This document shows, piece by piece, positions 30,552-40,821 of a stretch of 64,000 bases of DNA. A program made the position numbers and the translations under genes. The DNA lies in the NCBI GenBank assembly GCA_946530965.1, contig CAMNAK010000001.1, positions 124,001 through 188,000 of the forward strand. The letters are read 5' to 3'. Every line of letters begins with the position of its first letter. Position 1 is the stretch's first letter. Source of the stretch: an uncultured Candidatus Saccharibacteria bacterium. Its GTDB lineage: Bacteria > Patescibacteriota > Saccharimonadia > Saccharimonadales > Saccharimonadaceae. The notes under the pieces were generated by a model. It saw only the letters and a program-made list of their open reading frames with translations, had not been told where the DNA came from and searched no databases.

Positions 30552-31142
30552 ATGGCTAAGATTACTATTTACGTTCCCGCTGTGGATGATTACCGCTCAC
30601 AGGTGCTCGAAAAGGCAATAGAGATGGCAAAATACAATCTCAACGTCGATTTCGACATCTATCCTATCGATGTGCGTACGGATATGATCCTGATGCGCAG
30701 CTTTGATGCTCAGGAACTGGCGAAGGGTCTTTACGATGGCGGTTATAACCGTGACGAGGTTAGTATCTTCTTTGTTCGCAAGGACATCAAGACTGCTGAT
30801 ACCAACTTCTGTTTCGGCGCTACAATGGGAAAGACTATTCTTTTGTCTGACTACCGCATCAATCACGGCTGCTACAGCGAAGCAGAAAAGATCGCAATGC
30901 TCACCTACCTTATTGAGCACGAAATTGGTCACGCATTTAAGGCTGCCGACGATTTGCATTATGGTGACGGTATCTACGACATTCACTGCCTGAACGAAAA
31001 CTGCGTAATGCAGCAGGTGCAGTGCCTCGATGAGCTGAAAGACTTTGCGAAGCGCAATATGACATGTCGCGGAAAATACGAGCGAGGCTGCTTCTGTCCG
31101 CATTGCAAGAAGCGTTTTAATCGCTTCTATGCCGCTGAATAA
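30552..31142 (+). CDS. Archaemetzincin-like zinc metalloprotease
   Basis: HEIGHAFKAADDLH...CLNENCVM...CPHC follows the M54-type HExxH...Cx4CxM...CxxC layout; GAGGAGG RBS. Confidence 0.7.
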   Translation: MAKITIYVPAVDDYRSQVLEKAIEMAKYNLNVDFDIYPIDVRTDMILMRSFDAQELAKGLYDGGYNRDEVSIFFVRKDIKTADTNFCFGATMGKTILLSDYRINHGCYSEAEKIAMLTYLIEHEIGHAFKAADDLHYGDGIYDIHCLNENCVMQQVQCLDELKDFAKRNMTCRGKYERGCFCPHCKKRFNRFYAAE

Positions 31143-31152
31143 TAAGTTGTCT

Positions 31153-31192
31153 TTGTCTTCGGCTCCCCTCGAAAAAGGGGAGCAATTTTTTG
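31153..31192 (+). terminator. Rho-independent terminator
   Basis: GGCTCCCCTcgaaaaAGGGGAGCAATTTTTT. Confidence 0.85.
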
Positions 31193-31209
31193 CCACCTTA
31201 GATTTAATA

Positions 31210-31238
31210 TTGACAAAACATTACCAAAATGATATAAT
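31210..31238 (+). promoter_or_regulatory. Strong sigma70-type promoter
   Basis: TTGACA-17 bp-TATAAT. Confidence 0.85.
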
Positions 31239-31375
31239 ACACACATTATATTTCTAAAAAATATAGTCGCAAATTACTAGCAATCGTACGTGACCGTTCC
31301 GAGCTGGCTTTCCCAAGGGGGAGAGAAAGCCCGCCCGGAGCATTATCCGGAGTATTATACAAGGAGGGTTGCGGT

Positions 31376-31765
31376 ATGATTGATTTCTACCAAGGCACCT
31401 ATGATTTTGAGGATAGTCTCTACGCCCCCAATTTCATTCTCGATCCAATAACCATTGAGTACGAGAGAGAGCTGGACGGCGATGAAGGCAGACTCAACGA
31501 CAACAATGAGCTCGACATGACACTGGTCGCTCAGCTCGGAAGCAGACCTAGCAGTTTCCCCCGTGCATTTGGTGCAGCAGACTTCGCAGGAATGCTTGAA
31601 GATCTCGCTAGCGCTAATAGCATGACCGAAAAGGCAGAGATGCTAAGCTACTGGAGTCAGTGCTTCCATGGCACTATGGCAGAACAGCTTTCAAGCCTTG
31701 CCGAAGAACTCAAAAACAGCAACGAGGCTGCAGCTCGCAAGTTAATCGCGAAAATTTGCGGGTAA
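31376..31765 (+). CDS. Hypothetical protein
   Basis: 129 aa; AAGGAGGG RBS; strong promoter with about 130-nt leader; terminator after. Confidence 0.6.
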   Translation: MIDFYQGTYDFEDSLYAPNFILDPITIEYERELDGDEGRLNDNNELDMTLVAQLGSRPSSFPRAFGAADFAGMLEDLASANSMTEKAEMLSYWSQCFHGTMAEQLSSLAEELKNSNEAAARKLIAKICG

Positions 31766-31788
31766 GCAAAATATTCCCTGCGACCTCA

Positions 31789-31820
31789 AGCCCCCGGCCT
31801 AGCCGGGGGTGTTTTTTTCT
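31789..31820 (+). terminator. Rho-independent terminator
   Basis: GCCCCCGGCctaGCCGGGGGTGTTTTTTT. Confidence 0.9.
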
Positions 31821-31869
31821 GTGCAAAAAAATAAGCATGAGAAAGGCCCCTCCAATGAGGGGCCGGTCG

Positions 31870-32433
31870 TCAGCAGACGATGAGTTTTTTGAAATAATTT
31901 TTCATTATCTGGTCTGCTTGTGAGAGATCAAACTTCAGCTCAAAGGGGAGGTGTCTGTAACTGATATTCCAGAGTATCTCGTCCTCCTTCGGATGCAGAA
32001 GTCCGATCGAATATAATGTGAAGGCAGCGAGCATCTCGGCTTTTTTGAGGTTACCACTCTTGAGGCGCCAACCTACACCGATGATTCCTTCGCTGCATTT
32101 GCAGAACACCATGTAGGTGTTGTCGGACTTGAGCGAGAGCTTGACAAAGTCACACTCCCTTTCGATGTCTACCTTTCTTATGTTCGAGGACAGGCTTCTA
32201 TCTAATATCTCCGCCTGTTTGACGAGTTCCCTAAGGTCGGAATTCCTCTCAGTGCCGCGAGGCATCCAACCTTTGTCTACTTGAGTGACTTTGGCCCCAT
32301 CATACTTAATAACGTTGTAGATGTCAGGGCCCTCGCATCTCAAGCTAGACCAGAACTGCTGCAGCAGGTCTGCGTCCACCTCTTTTTGCGGGGCAGTCGT
32401 AGGTTTACTGCATTTGGTCATCATGATATCCAT
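31870..32433 (-). CDS. Hypothetical protein
   Basis: 187 aa, GGAGGGGT upstream of ATG; flanking hairpin on 3' side. Confidence 0.5.
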   Translation of the reverse strand: MDIMMTKCSKPTTAPQKEVDADLLQQFWSSLRCEGPDIYNVIKYDGAKVTQVDKGWMPRGTERNSDLRELVKQAEILDRSLSSNIRKVDIERECDFVKLSLKSDNTYMVFCKCSEGIIGVGWRLKSGNLKKAEMLAAFTLYSIGLLHPKEDEILWNISYRHLPFELKFDLSQADQIMKNYFKKLIVC

Positions 32434-32679
32434 GTGACCCCTCCTCTCTCATATAATAATACGATTCCGCTTCAAGAGCGGAATATCCTGAATATAATAG
32501 CACAAGCGACAAAATTTGTCAAGCAATAAAACGTTAGCAATTAGGGGGGGTTCTTAAGAGCTTAAGGTTGACTTTAGAGCTTTTTAGGTGATACATTTAA
32601 AATCAATATACATAAAACGCAACACTCCGAAATAACAGGGGTGTTTTTTATTCAAAAAAGAGAAGGTTACAGGGATAAA

Positions 32680-33450
32680 ATGGCAGAAAAAGTGATCGCG
32701 AATGACACTGCGTATGGGCAGGCGGATTTTTATACTGTTTCTGCACAGCTAAACTCTGGTTATAGCCTTAACGAAGCGACGGTTACGACACTCGCTCAGC
32801 GTGGTAGTATGCGCTACGCGGCATATATGTTTGTAAAGCGTAGCTTTGATGTTGTTGTAAGCTTTTGTGGCTGCCTTGCGCTTGTGCCTGTGATTGTATT
32901 TGTTAAAGCCGGCAACATGCTTACTGGTGATTTTAAGCCTATGTTCTTGAAGCAGGCAAGGCTTGGCCGTGATGGCAAAATCTTTAATCTTTTAAAGTTC
33001 CGTAGTATGGTCATGTTGGATGATGGTCGCCAGGCTGATGCTCTACTAGATGAGCTTTTTGAAAAGAATCCGGAACTAAGAAAAGAATACGAAAAGAATC
33101 ACAAGCTAGACAATGACCCACGCATTACCAAGATGGGCAAGTTTATCCGCGCGACGTCTCTAGACGAGCTTCCTCAGTTCCTAAACGTCCTCAAGGGCGA
33201 TATGTCCTTCATTGGCAACAGACCATATATGGTTAGCGAACGCGATCATATGGGTGTTAATTCCGATGTTATTCTTGCTGTAAAACCTGGCCTTACGGGC
33301 TGGTGGCAGGTTTCTGGTCGCAACAATCTGACTTTTGGCCAGAGGCTTGTACTCGAGTCGGAGTATGGCGAGAAGGCTTCGCTAAAGTTTGACCTGTATA
33401 TTCTAGCCAAGACTTTCAAGGCAGTGCTTAAGAAAGTTGGCAGCAAATAG
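32680..33450 (+). CDS. Bacterial sugar transferase (polyprenyl-phosphate glycosyl-1-phosphate transferase)
   Basis: KRSFDVVVSFCGCLALVPVIVFVK, LGRDGKIFNLLKFRSMV, RATSLDELPQFLNVLKGDMSFIGNRPYM, KPGLTGWWQVSGRNNLTF. Confidence 0.93.
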   Translation: MAEKVIANDTAYGQADFYTVSAQLNSGYSLNEATVTTLAQRGSMRYAAYMFVKRSFDVVVSFCGCLALVPVIVFVKAGNMLTGDFKPMFLKQARLGRDGKIFNLLKFRSMVMLDDGRQADALLDELFEKNPELRKEYEKNHKLDNDPRITKMGKFIRATSLDELPQFLNVLKGDMSFIGNRPYMVSERDHMGVNSDVILAVKPGLTGWWQVSGRNNLTFGQRLVLESEYGEKASLKFDLYILAKTFKAVLKKVGSK

Positions 33451-33541
33451 TCCATTTGACATTCCGTTATCTTGGATAGATAATGAAACCACGCGGCTAC
33501 CCCTGTAGCTGTAGTACTTTTTTGAAAGTTGGTGGATATTA

Positions 33542-34141
33542 ATGGAGAATACCAAAAAAGATAAGGCCAAGATTGACCTCGAGCTGACTCAGGCACTGGC
33601 GGATTTTGCCGGAGCCCTGGAGGACTATATCGACTCCTGTGCATTTGCTGCGCCCGATCTTGGGCTTTGTCATAGGACTGGCCAGGTTATTTACTCGGCC
33701 CGCAGCTTCGTTAAGGTTTACGAGAAGGATATGCCTCATCGTAATACTGACGAGCTTTGGCCTGTAAAGATTGTGCAGGTTAGAACTGCATTTAGTGCGT
33801 ACTCTTCGTTTATTAATATGCCCTCGGAGCGCGAGATTGCAAAGGTCAATTTGTTGCTGGATAAGCTCATTGCTGCTTGGCGCGAATGCGATGCCGGCGA
33901 TGCGTTTGCCGAGGAAATCGATGACGCTTTTGGTCTTGTCTTTACTTCAGAAGAGACGACCAAAAATGGTCAGAAGAAGTATATCGACGAGGGCTTCAAT
34001 CCGGCGGACATCGAAGGGGATGTAATGCTGCTTTATAACTCTATAATGGCGACTCTTAGCGGACACCTTGTCGAAATCGCCGGTGGCTATCAGCAAATCA
34101 TTGACGAAGCAAAAGCTAAGCTCGCGGATGCCGAAGAGTGA
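33542..34141 (+). CDS. Hypothetical protein, tandem paralog 1
   Basis: 199 aa acidic protein; shares DEGFNPADIEGDVMLLYNSI with next gene. Confidence 0.6.
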   Translation: MENTKKDKAKIDLELTQALADFAGALEDYIDSCAFAAPDLGLCHRTGQVIYSARSFVKVYEKDMPHRNTDELWPVKIVQVRTAFSAYSSFINMPSEREIAKVNLLLDKLIAAWRECDAGDAFAEEIDDAFGLVFTSEETTKNGQKKYIDEGFNPADIEGDVMLLYNSIMATLSGHLVEIAGGYQQIIDEAKAKLADAEE

Positions 34142-34159
34142 GCTGCGAATATCCAAAAA

Positions 34160-34197
34160 CAAAACCGCCCCCCAAAAAAAGTGGAGGCGGTTTTTCA
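34160..34197 (+). terminator. Rho-independent terminator
   Basis: AAAACCGCCccccaaaaaaagtggaGGCGGTTTTT. Confidence 0.8.
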
Positions 34198-34282
34198 TGC
34201 CTTGACGATTCCTACTATTATTATATAATATAGTTGCATGGTTGCTTGCCGGCCATAGTATTTTTTAGAAAGAGGTGTTTGT

Positions 34283-34924
34283 ATGGGAAATACGAACAAA
34301 CAGTTAGCAATAATCAAGGCGGAATTCGCAGAAACATTGTACAATCTGGCAGTCAGCATCGAAGATTTTATCGATGAGCATACTGTTCCGACTGGCATTT
34401 ATGGCCTCGAGCGCGACTCCGGGAAAGAGTTCATCAGCGACGCTATGTGTTTTACGAAAGTCTATGCTAGCGACCTGAAGGGCGACCCGGATAACGATGA
34501 AGAGCCTAACTGGCCGGTAACTCTGCGACAGATTAATCTGGCTTTCGCGCTTTACTCCGTTAAAGCGGTTGGCGAAGAATATGACACTGTGCGGGATATC
34601 CATAATATGCTGACAAAACTGCTTGGCTTGTGCGAGAAATATAAGGACAAGCTTGATGATATTGCTCAGGACATAGAGGCCACCTTAGAAGAGACGACGA
34701 AAGCCGAGTCGCGCTTTGGTCTTTCGAGTATTGTTTACGATGAAGGCTTTGACCCTTCGGATATATTCGGCGACGTAGCGGTTCTCAGAGATAACATCGT
34801 GCTTATTCTGAATGAACTGGTTATTGATGCATTTGGCGGCCAGAAGGCAATGGTTCAGCAGATGAAGAAATCGGCCGAAGAGATGCCTGACGAAGAGACT
34901 GGAGAACCTGAAGATTCCGAGTGA
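34283..34924 (+). CDS. Hypothetical protein, tandem paralog 2
   Basis: 213 aa; YDEGFDPSDIFGDVAVLRDNIV matches paralog 1; own RBS and terminator. Confidence 0.6.
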   Translation: MGNTNKQLAIIKAEFAETLYNLAVSIEDFIDEHTVPTGIYGLERDSGKEFISDAMCFTKVYASDLKGDPDNDEEPNWPVTLRQINLAFALYSVKAVGEEYDTVRDIHNMLTKLLGLCEKYKDKLDDIAQDIEATLEETTKAESRFGLSSIVYDEGFDPSDIFGDVAVLRDNIVLILNELVIDAFGGQKAMVQQMKKSAEEMPDEETGEPEDSE

Positions 34925-35007
34925 AAACACCTACGCCCCCGGAGAAAACTCTGGGGGAATTTTTTTGTGTTTTTAGATGTTGCTTGGTTTTTATCTTAAC
35001 GGCACCC

Positions 35008-35036
35008 TTTACAAAAACCACATTTTGTTATAAAAT
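35008..35036 (+). promoter_or_regulatory. Promoter of glycan operon
   Basis: TTTACA-17 bp-TAAAAT. Confidence 0.6.
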
Positions 35037-35059
35037 AATTCTCATATAAAAGATATTTT

Positions 35060-35099
35060 GCGCCTGGTGCTGGAGGTAGAGCCAGCCTAGGCGCTTTTT
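35060..35099 (+). terminator. Terminator-like hairpin in leader of glycan operon
   Basis: GCGCCTgGTGCTGGaggtagaGCCAGCctAGGCGCTTTTT, ending 10 nt before the ORF start at 35109. Confidence 0.75.
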
Positions 35100-35108
35100 G
35101 TTGAGAAA

Positions 35109-36284
35109 ATGGGAAGCAATACGAAAAAGCAAGCGCCAAAGGCCAAGACGCAAGCTGCAAAAATGACCAAGAAAGACAGTCGCAAAGCTCAGAAAAAATC
35201 TGAGCCAATTGTTGTTGCTCAGATTATGGGTAAATGGGTGGGTGGCGGCGTAGAATCAGTCATCATGAACTACTACCGCCACATCGACCACACGAAGGTT
35301 CAATTTGATTTTATCTGCGACGAGGATTCGACTAATATTCCTTATGACGAGATCGAAAAACTCGGCGGCAAGGTGATTCTTTGCCCGCCGTATCAGAAGT
35401 TGCTGAAATATCTTAAATTCTTGAAGCAACTCTTTAAAGAGAAGAAATACGCAATAGTTCACTCGAATATTAATACTTTAAGCGTCTTCCCGCTCTATGC
35501 TGCCAAGAAAGCTGGCGTGCCGGTCCGCATTGCGCATAGTCACAGCACGAGCAACCCGCGCGAATGGAAGAAAAACTTAATGAAGAACGCGCTCAGACCG
35601 TTTAGTAAGAAGTATGCGACGGATTATTTTGCTTGCTCGGAGCTTGCCGGTAGATATTTGTTTGGTGATAAGACTTTTGATAAAGGCGAAGTGAAGAATA
35701 TTCGTAATGCTATCGATGTCGAGAAGTTCAAGTATGACCCAGAAGCAAGAAAGAAACTTCGCAAAGAAATCGGAATTAAAGATAACGATTTTGTAATTGG
35801 CCATATTGGAAGATTCGTAGAACAGAAGAACCATAGATTCTTAATCGATATTTTTGCCGAAGTTAAGAAAGAAAAGAAAAACGCAAAGTTAGTATTGGTT
35901 GGCCAAGGCCCACTCCGCGAAGAGATTGAAGAGAAAGTAAAGAATCTTGGTCTAGAGAAAGATGTCTTCTTCTTGGGTCAGAGAAACGACACAAATAAGC
36001 TCTATTCGGTTTTTGATGTTTTTTGTCTGCCGAGTCTGTATGAAGGTTTGCCGGTTGTAGGCGTTGAGGCGCAGGCGAATGGGGTTCCGTGTGTTTTCTC
36101 GGATAGGATTACGAAAGAGGTTATAGTAAATAAGAATGTGATTCTGGTTGATATTAGTAAAAACGTCAAAGAAATAGCGGCTGCGATTCTAGGTAATCGA
36201 GAGAGGGACGAAGTAGGGGAGTATCCTTTTGACATAGAAGTGAGTGTCGAGGCAATTATTAAGTCTTACAGGGAGTTAGCCTAA
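35109..36284 (+). CDS. Glycosyltransferase, GT4-like
   Basis: [64 protein letters not shown]. Confidence 0.92.
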   Translation: MGSNTKKQAPKAKTQAAKMTKKDSRKAQKKSEPIVVAQIMGKWVGGGVESVIMNYYRHIDHTKVQFDFICDEDSTNIPYDEIEKLGGKVILCPPYQKLLKYLKFLKQLFKEKKYAIVHSNINTLSVFPLYAAKKAGVPVRIAHSHSTSNPREWKKNLMKNALRPFSKKYATDYFACSELAGRYLFGDKTFDKGEVKNIRNAIDVEKFKYDPEARKKLRKEIGIKDNDFVIGHIGRFVEQKNHRFLIDIFAEVKKEKKNAKLVLVGQGPLREEIEEKVKNLGLEKDVFFLGQRNDTNKLYSVFDVFCLPSLYEGLPVVGVEAQANGVPCVFSDRITKEVIVNKNVILVDISKNVKEIAAAILGNRERDEVGEYPFDIEVSVEAIIKSYRELA

Positions 36285-36817
36285 TGTTATTTGATATTTT
36301 GAGTAAAATTTTAGGAATGATAAAGACTGTAGTTTATAAGGCTTTATACTTTTCGAGGATTCAATTTGGCGATATTCCAAAGGTGGCAAAAAATATCAAC
36401 TATTCTATAAAGAAAAAATCAAAATTGATTTTAGGTAAGAATTTTAAGGCTCGAAACAATGTAAGTTTTAGGATTTATGATGGTGGCGAAGTAAAAATTG
36501 GAGATAATGTTTTCTGCAATGATAATGTTTCGATAAACTGCCAGAAGAAAATCTCAATCGGCGACAATACGATTATAGGCCCAGGCGTCATGTTCTTCGA
36601 TCATGATCATGATTTTCGAAACAATATCAATGATTTTGTAAAAAAAGAAATTAACATCGGAAAAAACGTCTGGATTGGAGCTGGTTGTATTGTTTTGAAA
36701 GGGGTTACGATTGGTGATGGGTCGGTAGTGGCGGCGGGTACTATTGTTACGAAAGATATTAAGGGTGGAGTTTTGGCATTTCAAAAAAGAAACACGGAGT
36801 TTAGGGATGCAAAATAG
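36284..36817 (+). CDS. Left-handed beta-helix acyltransferase
   Basis: Hexapeptide repeats: [40 protein letters not shown]...[34 protein letters not shown]. Confidence 0.92.
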   Translation: MLFDILSKILGMIKTVVYKALYFSRIQFGDIPKVAKNINYSIKKKSKLILGKNFKARNNVSFRIYDGGEVKIGDNVFCNDNVSINCQKKISIGDNTIIGPGVMFFDHDHDFRNNINDFVKKEINIGKNVWIGAGCIVLKGVTIGDGSVVAAGTIVTKDIKGGVLAFQKRNTEFRDAK

Positions 36818-37865
36818 GAAGCCAAGAGTATTTTTTGTAATGAGCACCAACGACTACTCTGGTGCTGAGGCTGTTAATTTTTCGATAATCAAGAATTTAC
36901 GTGACAAATATGATTTTTGCTGGGTGTCTAGAGAAGGAAAAATCAACGAACGTTTGCGCGAAGAGAATATTGAATGGATAAAAATAAATAAACTTTCAAT
37001 AAAAGAATTAAGGAGTGTAATAAGAAAGTACAAACCCGACATACTTCATGCTACTGACTACACTGCAAGTGTGATTTGTGCGCCATTTTATAAAAAAGTT
37101 CATGTTATCAGTCATTTGCATAATAATTCTCCTTGGATAAGAAAAAAGTGTGCTTATTCGTACCTCTATAAATACGCTGCAAAAAGAGTTGATAAAATTT
37201 TAGTTGTTTCGAATTCAATCATTGATGAATATGTTTTTGCTGATTGCTTTATGGATAAAATGATTAATGTTGGAAATCCTGTATCGAGACGGGATATCCT
37301 TATGAAAGTTGATGGCTGTCGAAATAAAAAGTTTGATATTTGCTGCGTAGCAAGGATAGCGCCGCAGAAAAATCCAAAAAGGTTTCTAGATATAGTCTTT
37401 GAGCTTAAAAAAAATAACGATAGCATAAAGGCAGTCTGGGTTGGTAAGGGGGAGATTGAAGCGGAAGTTAAAAAATATGCATCCGAGCTGGGATTGGACG
37501 GCAATGTTCTTTTTGCTGGGTATCAAAAGAATCCATGGAGTTATATGGCTGAATCGAAGATCTTTATGCTTACTTCTGACTATGAGGGTTATGGTCTAGT
37601 CGCCTTTGAAGCTATGACGCTTGGTTTACCGTGCGTTGTCTCGAGAGTGGGCGGATTACCTGGAATTGTGACTGATAATTGCGGAAAAGCATGCGGTTCA
37701 AAAGAGGAATTTATTAAGGAATGCCAATGCCTGCTAAATAATGAATCTTACTATAGTAAAAAAAGCCAAGAAGCGATTATGCAGAGCGTAAAGCTTGATA
37801 ATATCGGAAAATATAACGAAAGAGTGTCAGATATATATAAGGAGATATATGAAAAACAGAAATAG
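36807..37865 (+). CDS. Glycosyltransferase, GT4-like
   Basis: [70 protein letters not shown]. Confidence 0.92.
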   Translation: MQNRKPRVFFVMSTNDYSGAEAVNFSIIKNLRDKYDFCWVSREGKINERLREENIEWIKINKLSIKELRSVIRKYKPDILHATDYTASVICAPFYKKVHVISHLHNNSPWIRKKCAYSYLYKYAAKRVDKILVVSNSIIDEYVFADCFMDKMINVGNPVSRRDILMKVDGCRNKKFDICCVARIAPQKNPKRFLDIVFELKKNNDSIKAVWVGKGEIEAEVKKYASELGLDGNVLFAGYQKNPWSYMAESKIFMLTSDYEGYGLVAFEAMTLGLPCVVSRVGGLPGIVTDNCGKACGSKEEFIKECQCLLNNESYYSKKSQEAIMQSVKLDNIGKYNERVSDIYKEIYEKQK

Positions 37866-38805
37866 AAATATACAAATAATTCGAATCGTGGCGATGGCGA
37901 TGGTGGTTTTATGTCATGTAGTACAGTTGTTTGAGAATAAATATTTGGATATGTCAGCCCAGTTCCTGAATGTAGGTGTTTATATTTTTATTTTCATAAG
38001 TGGCTACTTATATAGCAGCAAGCCGATTAAGTCGTTTTTTGGATGGCCAATTAAAAAAACGATTAAATTATTAATACCAGTTTTTATTTTATTGATACCT
38101 ATTTCCATTTCCAATTATATTGTGGGTACATTTGATTTTCGTCAACTAATAATTCATATATTCAATTTGCAGGGGGCATTAGGGGCTTTTGCCGGAGCTG
38201 GCCATCTATGGTTTATGACTACGATAATGTATTGTTATTTTCTATTGCCATATATAAAAATGGCATCCGCGAAGACGATTAGGGTAAAAATTGGGCTAAT
38301 TGTGGCCATGATTAGCGTTGCATTTGTGTTGAATTTTTTCTGGGTGTATTTATCTAGGCAGTTGTATTATATTTCGATTTTCTCAATCGGTGTTCTATTT
38401 GCTGGCGAACTCGAGAGGTTTAAGGCTAATAGGGCTAATAGAATATGGTTTGTGCTCTTGCTCGTGGTTGCGATAGCGGTAAGGGTTTTGGGTAAAATCT
38501 GTTTTGATAATAGTATTGTATATGATATTACAATTACGTCCCTAACTCATATAGCTATAGCTATATCTATATTCCAGATAATAAACTCGATAAGAATGAG
38601 GAATGATACGCGTACGGACGCGATCAATCTAGTTGATGCATCGACGTATTATATATACCTAATACACTATCCTCTAATGGTGGGGCCGTTAAGTATAGTA
38701 GGGAAAGGCAATGCTGTTATTGGTTCGATTTGCGTAGTATTAATATCTACAATAATTTCTTTTACTATTGCTGGACTGTTATATATGCACAGGAGGGGGA
38801 GATGA
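37849..38805 (+). CDS. Membrane acyltransferase (acyltransferase 3 family)
   Basis: IQIIRIVAMAMVVLCHVVQLF, FNVGVYIFIFISGYLYSSK-like, HLWFMTTIMYCYFLLP; about 10 TMs. Confidence 0.8.
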   Translation: MKNRNRNIQIIRIVAMAMVVLCHVVQLFENKYLDMSAQFLNVGVYIFIFISGYLYSSKPIKSFFGWPIKKTIKLLIPVFILLIPISISNYIVGTFDFRQLIIHIFNLQGALGAFAGAGHLWFMTTIMYCYFLLPYIKMASAKTIRVKIGLIVAMISVAFVLNFFWVYLSRQLYYISIFSIGVLFAGELERFKANRANRIWFVLLLVVAIAVRVLGKICFDNSIVYDITITSLTHIAIAISIFQIINSIRMRNDTRTDAINLVDASTYYIYLIHYPLMVGPLSIVGKGNAVIGSICVVLISTIISFTIAGLLYMHRRGR

Positions 38806-38842
38806 GAAAGCTTAAAGGTTTGTTTTCTGTGAGAGGGTAATA

Positions 38843-39922
38843 ATGAGGATTAAGAAACAGAATGTAATTCTAAGTTTAGTCTCGGTGCTTTTTGCTGTCT
38901 TGTGCAAGATTTTTCAGTTTGCTATTCTTCCTCAAAAATACTTCTACGATAGTAGGCATATATTGGCTGTTATGAATGGATCGAATAATACGGACATATC
39001 ATATTCGTTTACGGCCAGTTTTTATAAAAAGATTAATATTTTTCAGATAAACGACATATATTCATGGAGCATTTATATTACTATCATTGCGACTTTGGCA
39101 ATTGCAGGCTTTTTCTTATTTAGCAAAAAAGAATATTCTGGCAAAGAGCTATTATTTATATTTGCGAGTCTCGCGTTACTGAATATATATGTATTTAATC
39201 TAAGCAAAGAAGTAATACAATTGCTAATATTTGTAGTCGTATATCTTATTATTCAAAGTAGAGCAACTAAAAACGCCTGGATAAAGATTATTTTATGTTC
39301 GATCATTTTTATGATAGAGTCAATATTCTTTAGGACGTATTATTTGATTTTGGCGGCCATGACTCCTATTGTGTATATGGCGCTTGGAGATAGAAATAGG
39401 CAGAAAAGAAATGCATGGAAAGTCTTACTAACTACGATATTATTGTTTTTTCTTGTGACTTATGTTGCTGGGTTAATATCTCCGGAGGGGCTAAATTCGA
39501 TTCTTTCGGCGCGTTCAATGGTTAATGATATTCGAACTAAAGATGCGGACTCTATGATCATTGAGTTGTTTGGAAGAAATACTAACTTCTTGGTTTTTTG
39601 CGCAAACTATCTGGTTGATTTTATTCGATTATTATTGCCGCTTGAATTAGTAGCTAAGAGCATTAAATATATACCATTTGTCATTTATCAGATTGCATTA
39701 ACTATGTTAATATTTAGAACCATAGCGTTAAAAAGAGACGATAAGAATAACATGCTACTTGCAGTTATTATTGGTTTTGTGTGCATTTCGGCAATTTTTG
39801 AACCGGATTTTGGCTCTTTTGTGAGACATCAAGCTTGCGTTTGTGTGGAATATGCAGCAATAATGACAAGTTCTGTAACCTGTAGTACTAGGAATAACAA
39901 AACGAGTGGAGCTAAAAGATGA
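38843..39922 (+). CDS. Polytopic membrane protein, possible Wzy/EpsG-like polymerase
   Basis: Many TMs within glycan operon; position and topology only. Confidence 0.5.
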   Translation: MRIKKQNVILSLVSVLFAVLCKIFQFAILPQKYFYDSRHILAVMNGSNNTDISYSFTASFYKKINIFQINDIYSWSIYITIIATLAIAGFFLFSKKEYSGKELLFIFASLALLNIYVFNLSKEVIQLLIFVVVYLIIQSRATKNAWIKIILCSIIFMIESIFFRTYYLILAAMTPIVYMALGDRNRQKRNAWKVLLTTILLFFLVTYVAGLISPEGLNSILSARSMVNDIRTKDADSMIIELFGRNTNFLVFCANYLVDFIRLLLPLELVAKSIKYIPFVIYQIALTMLIFRTIALKRDDKNNMLLAVIIGFVCISAIFEPDFGSFVRHQACVCVEYAAIMTSSVTCSTRNNKTSGAKR

Positions 39923-40821
39923 TCGAGGCTTCGATAATTGTTCCTTGTTATAATTCTGGCAAGTATTTGCCTTTTTGTCTTCAGAGCCTTATGGAGCAAA
40001 AATATGGCGGTAATTATGAAATTATCGTAGTAGATGATGGATCTACCGATAATAGCTATGAGGTAGCTAAACGGATTGCTAAAAATAATACGATAATAAA
40101 AGTCTATAGAAAAGACAATGGTGGCGTTTCTTCGGCGCGGAATTATGGTCTTGAAAAAGCCAAGGGCGAATATGTGCTTTTCGTTGATTCGGACGACTGG
40201 GTTGATAATGATTTTATTATGACTTTAGTCGAAAAGCTGCCAGCTTCGACGTTGCGTGTCTGTGGTTATTCGGAAAAATATCCCAATAATGAAAAGCAAA
40301 GAATCTACAAGGGGGCATTAGAGAAAAAGAACTTTTTGGTGAAGGCGGTCATCGATGAAAGGATAGGGGGGTTTTGCTGCAATAAAGTATATTGTCGCAA
40401 GATAATAAGTGACAATAAGCTTAGGTTTGATGAACAGTTGAAGGTTTGCGAGGATTCAGAGTTTAATTTTCGCTACTTTCAATGCATTAAAGATGTAGAA
40501 TATGTCCAAACTTCACCGTATAAATATAGGCAACATTCCGAATCGGCAGTTCATTCTGGGGATAAAATTTTATCCCGAGAAATAATGAAAACAATCGAAA
40601 AAATGCGCCTATCGAGTAATGGCGATGATGCATATAATACAGCGATTGACTATATGGATTTATGGGAAAGAGTAAAATTCGATATGCGTATTAATATGAA
40701 AAAATTGCTAAGATTCGTCTTCGATGGAAGAATTCCGCTAATTAAGCGAATCAAGATACTGATTAAAATACTGCTAAGGCCTATTTATTTAAAATACAGA
40801 GAAATGAAAGGATATAGATGA
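39919..40821 (+). CDS. Glycosyltransferase family 2
   Basis: ASIIVPCYNSGKYLPFCLQSLMEQ, IIVVDDGSTDNSYEVAKR, GGVSSARNYGLEKAKGEYVLFVDSDDW. Confidence 0.95.
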   Translation: MIEASIIVPCYNSGKYLPFCLQSLMEQKYGGNYEIIVVDDGSTDNSYEVAKRIAKNNTIIKVYRKDNGGVSSARNYGLEKAKGEYVLFVDSDDWVDNDFIMTLVEKLPASTLRVCGYSEKYPNNEKQRIYKGALEKKNFLVKAVIDERIGGFCCNKVYCRKIISDNKLRFDEQLKVCEDSEFNFRYFQCIKDVEYVQTSPYKYRQHSESAVHSGDKILSREIMKTIEKMRLSSNGDDAYNTAIDYMDLWERVKFDMRINMKKLLRFVFDGRIPLIKRIKILIKILLRPIYLKYREMKGYR

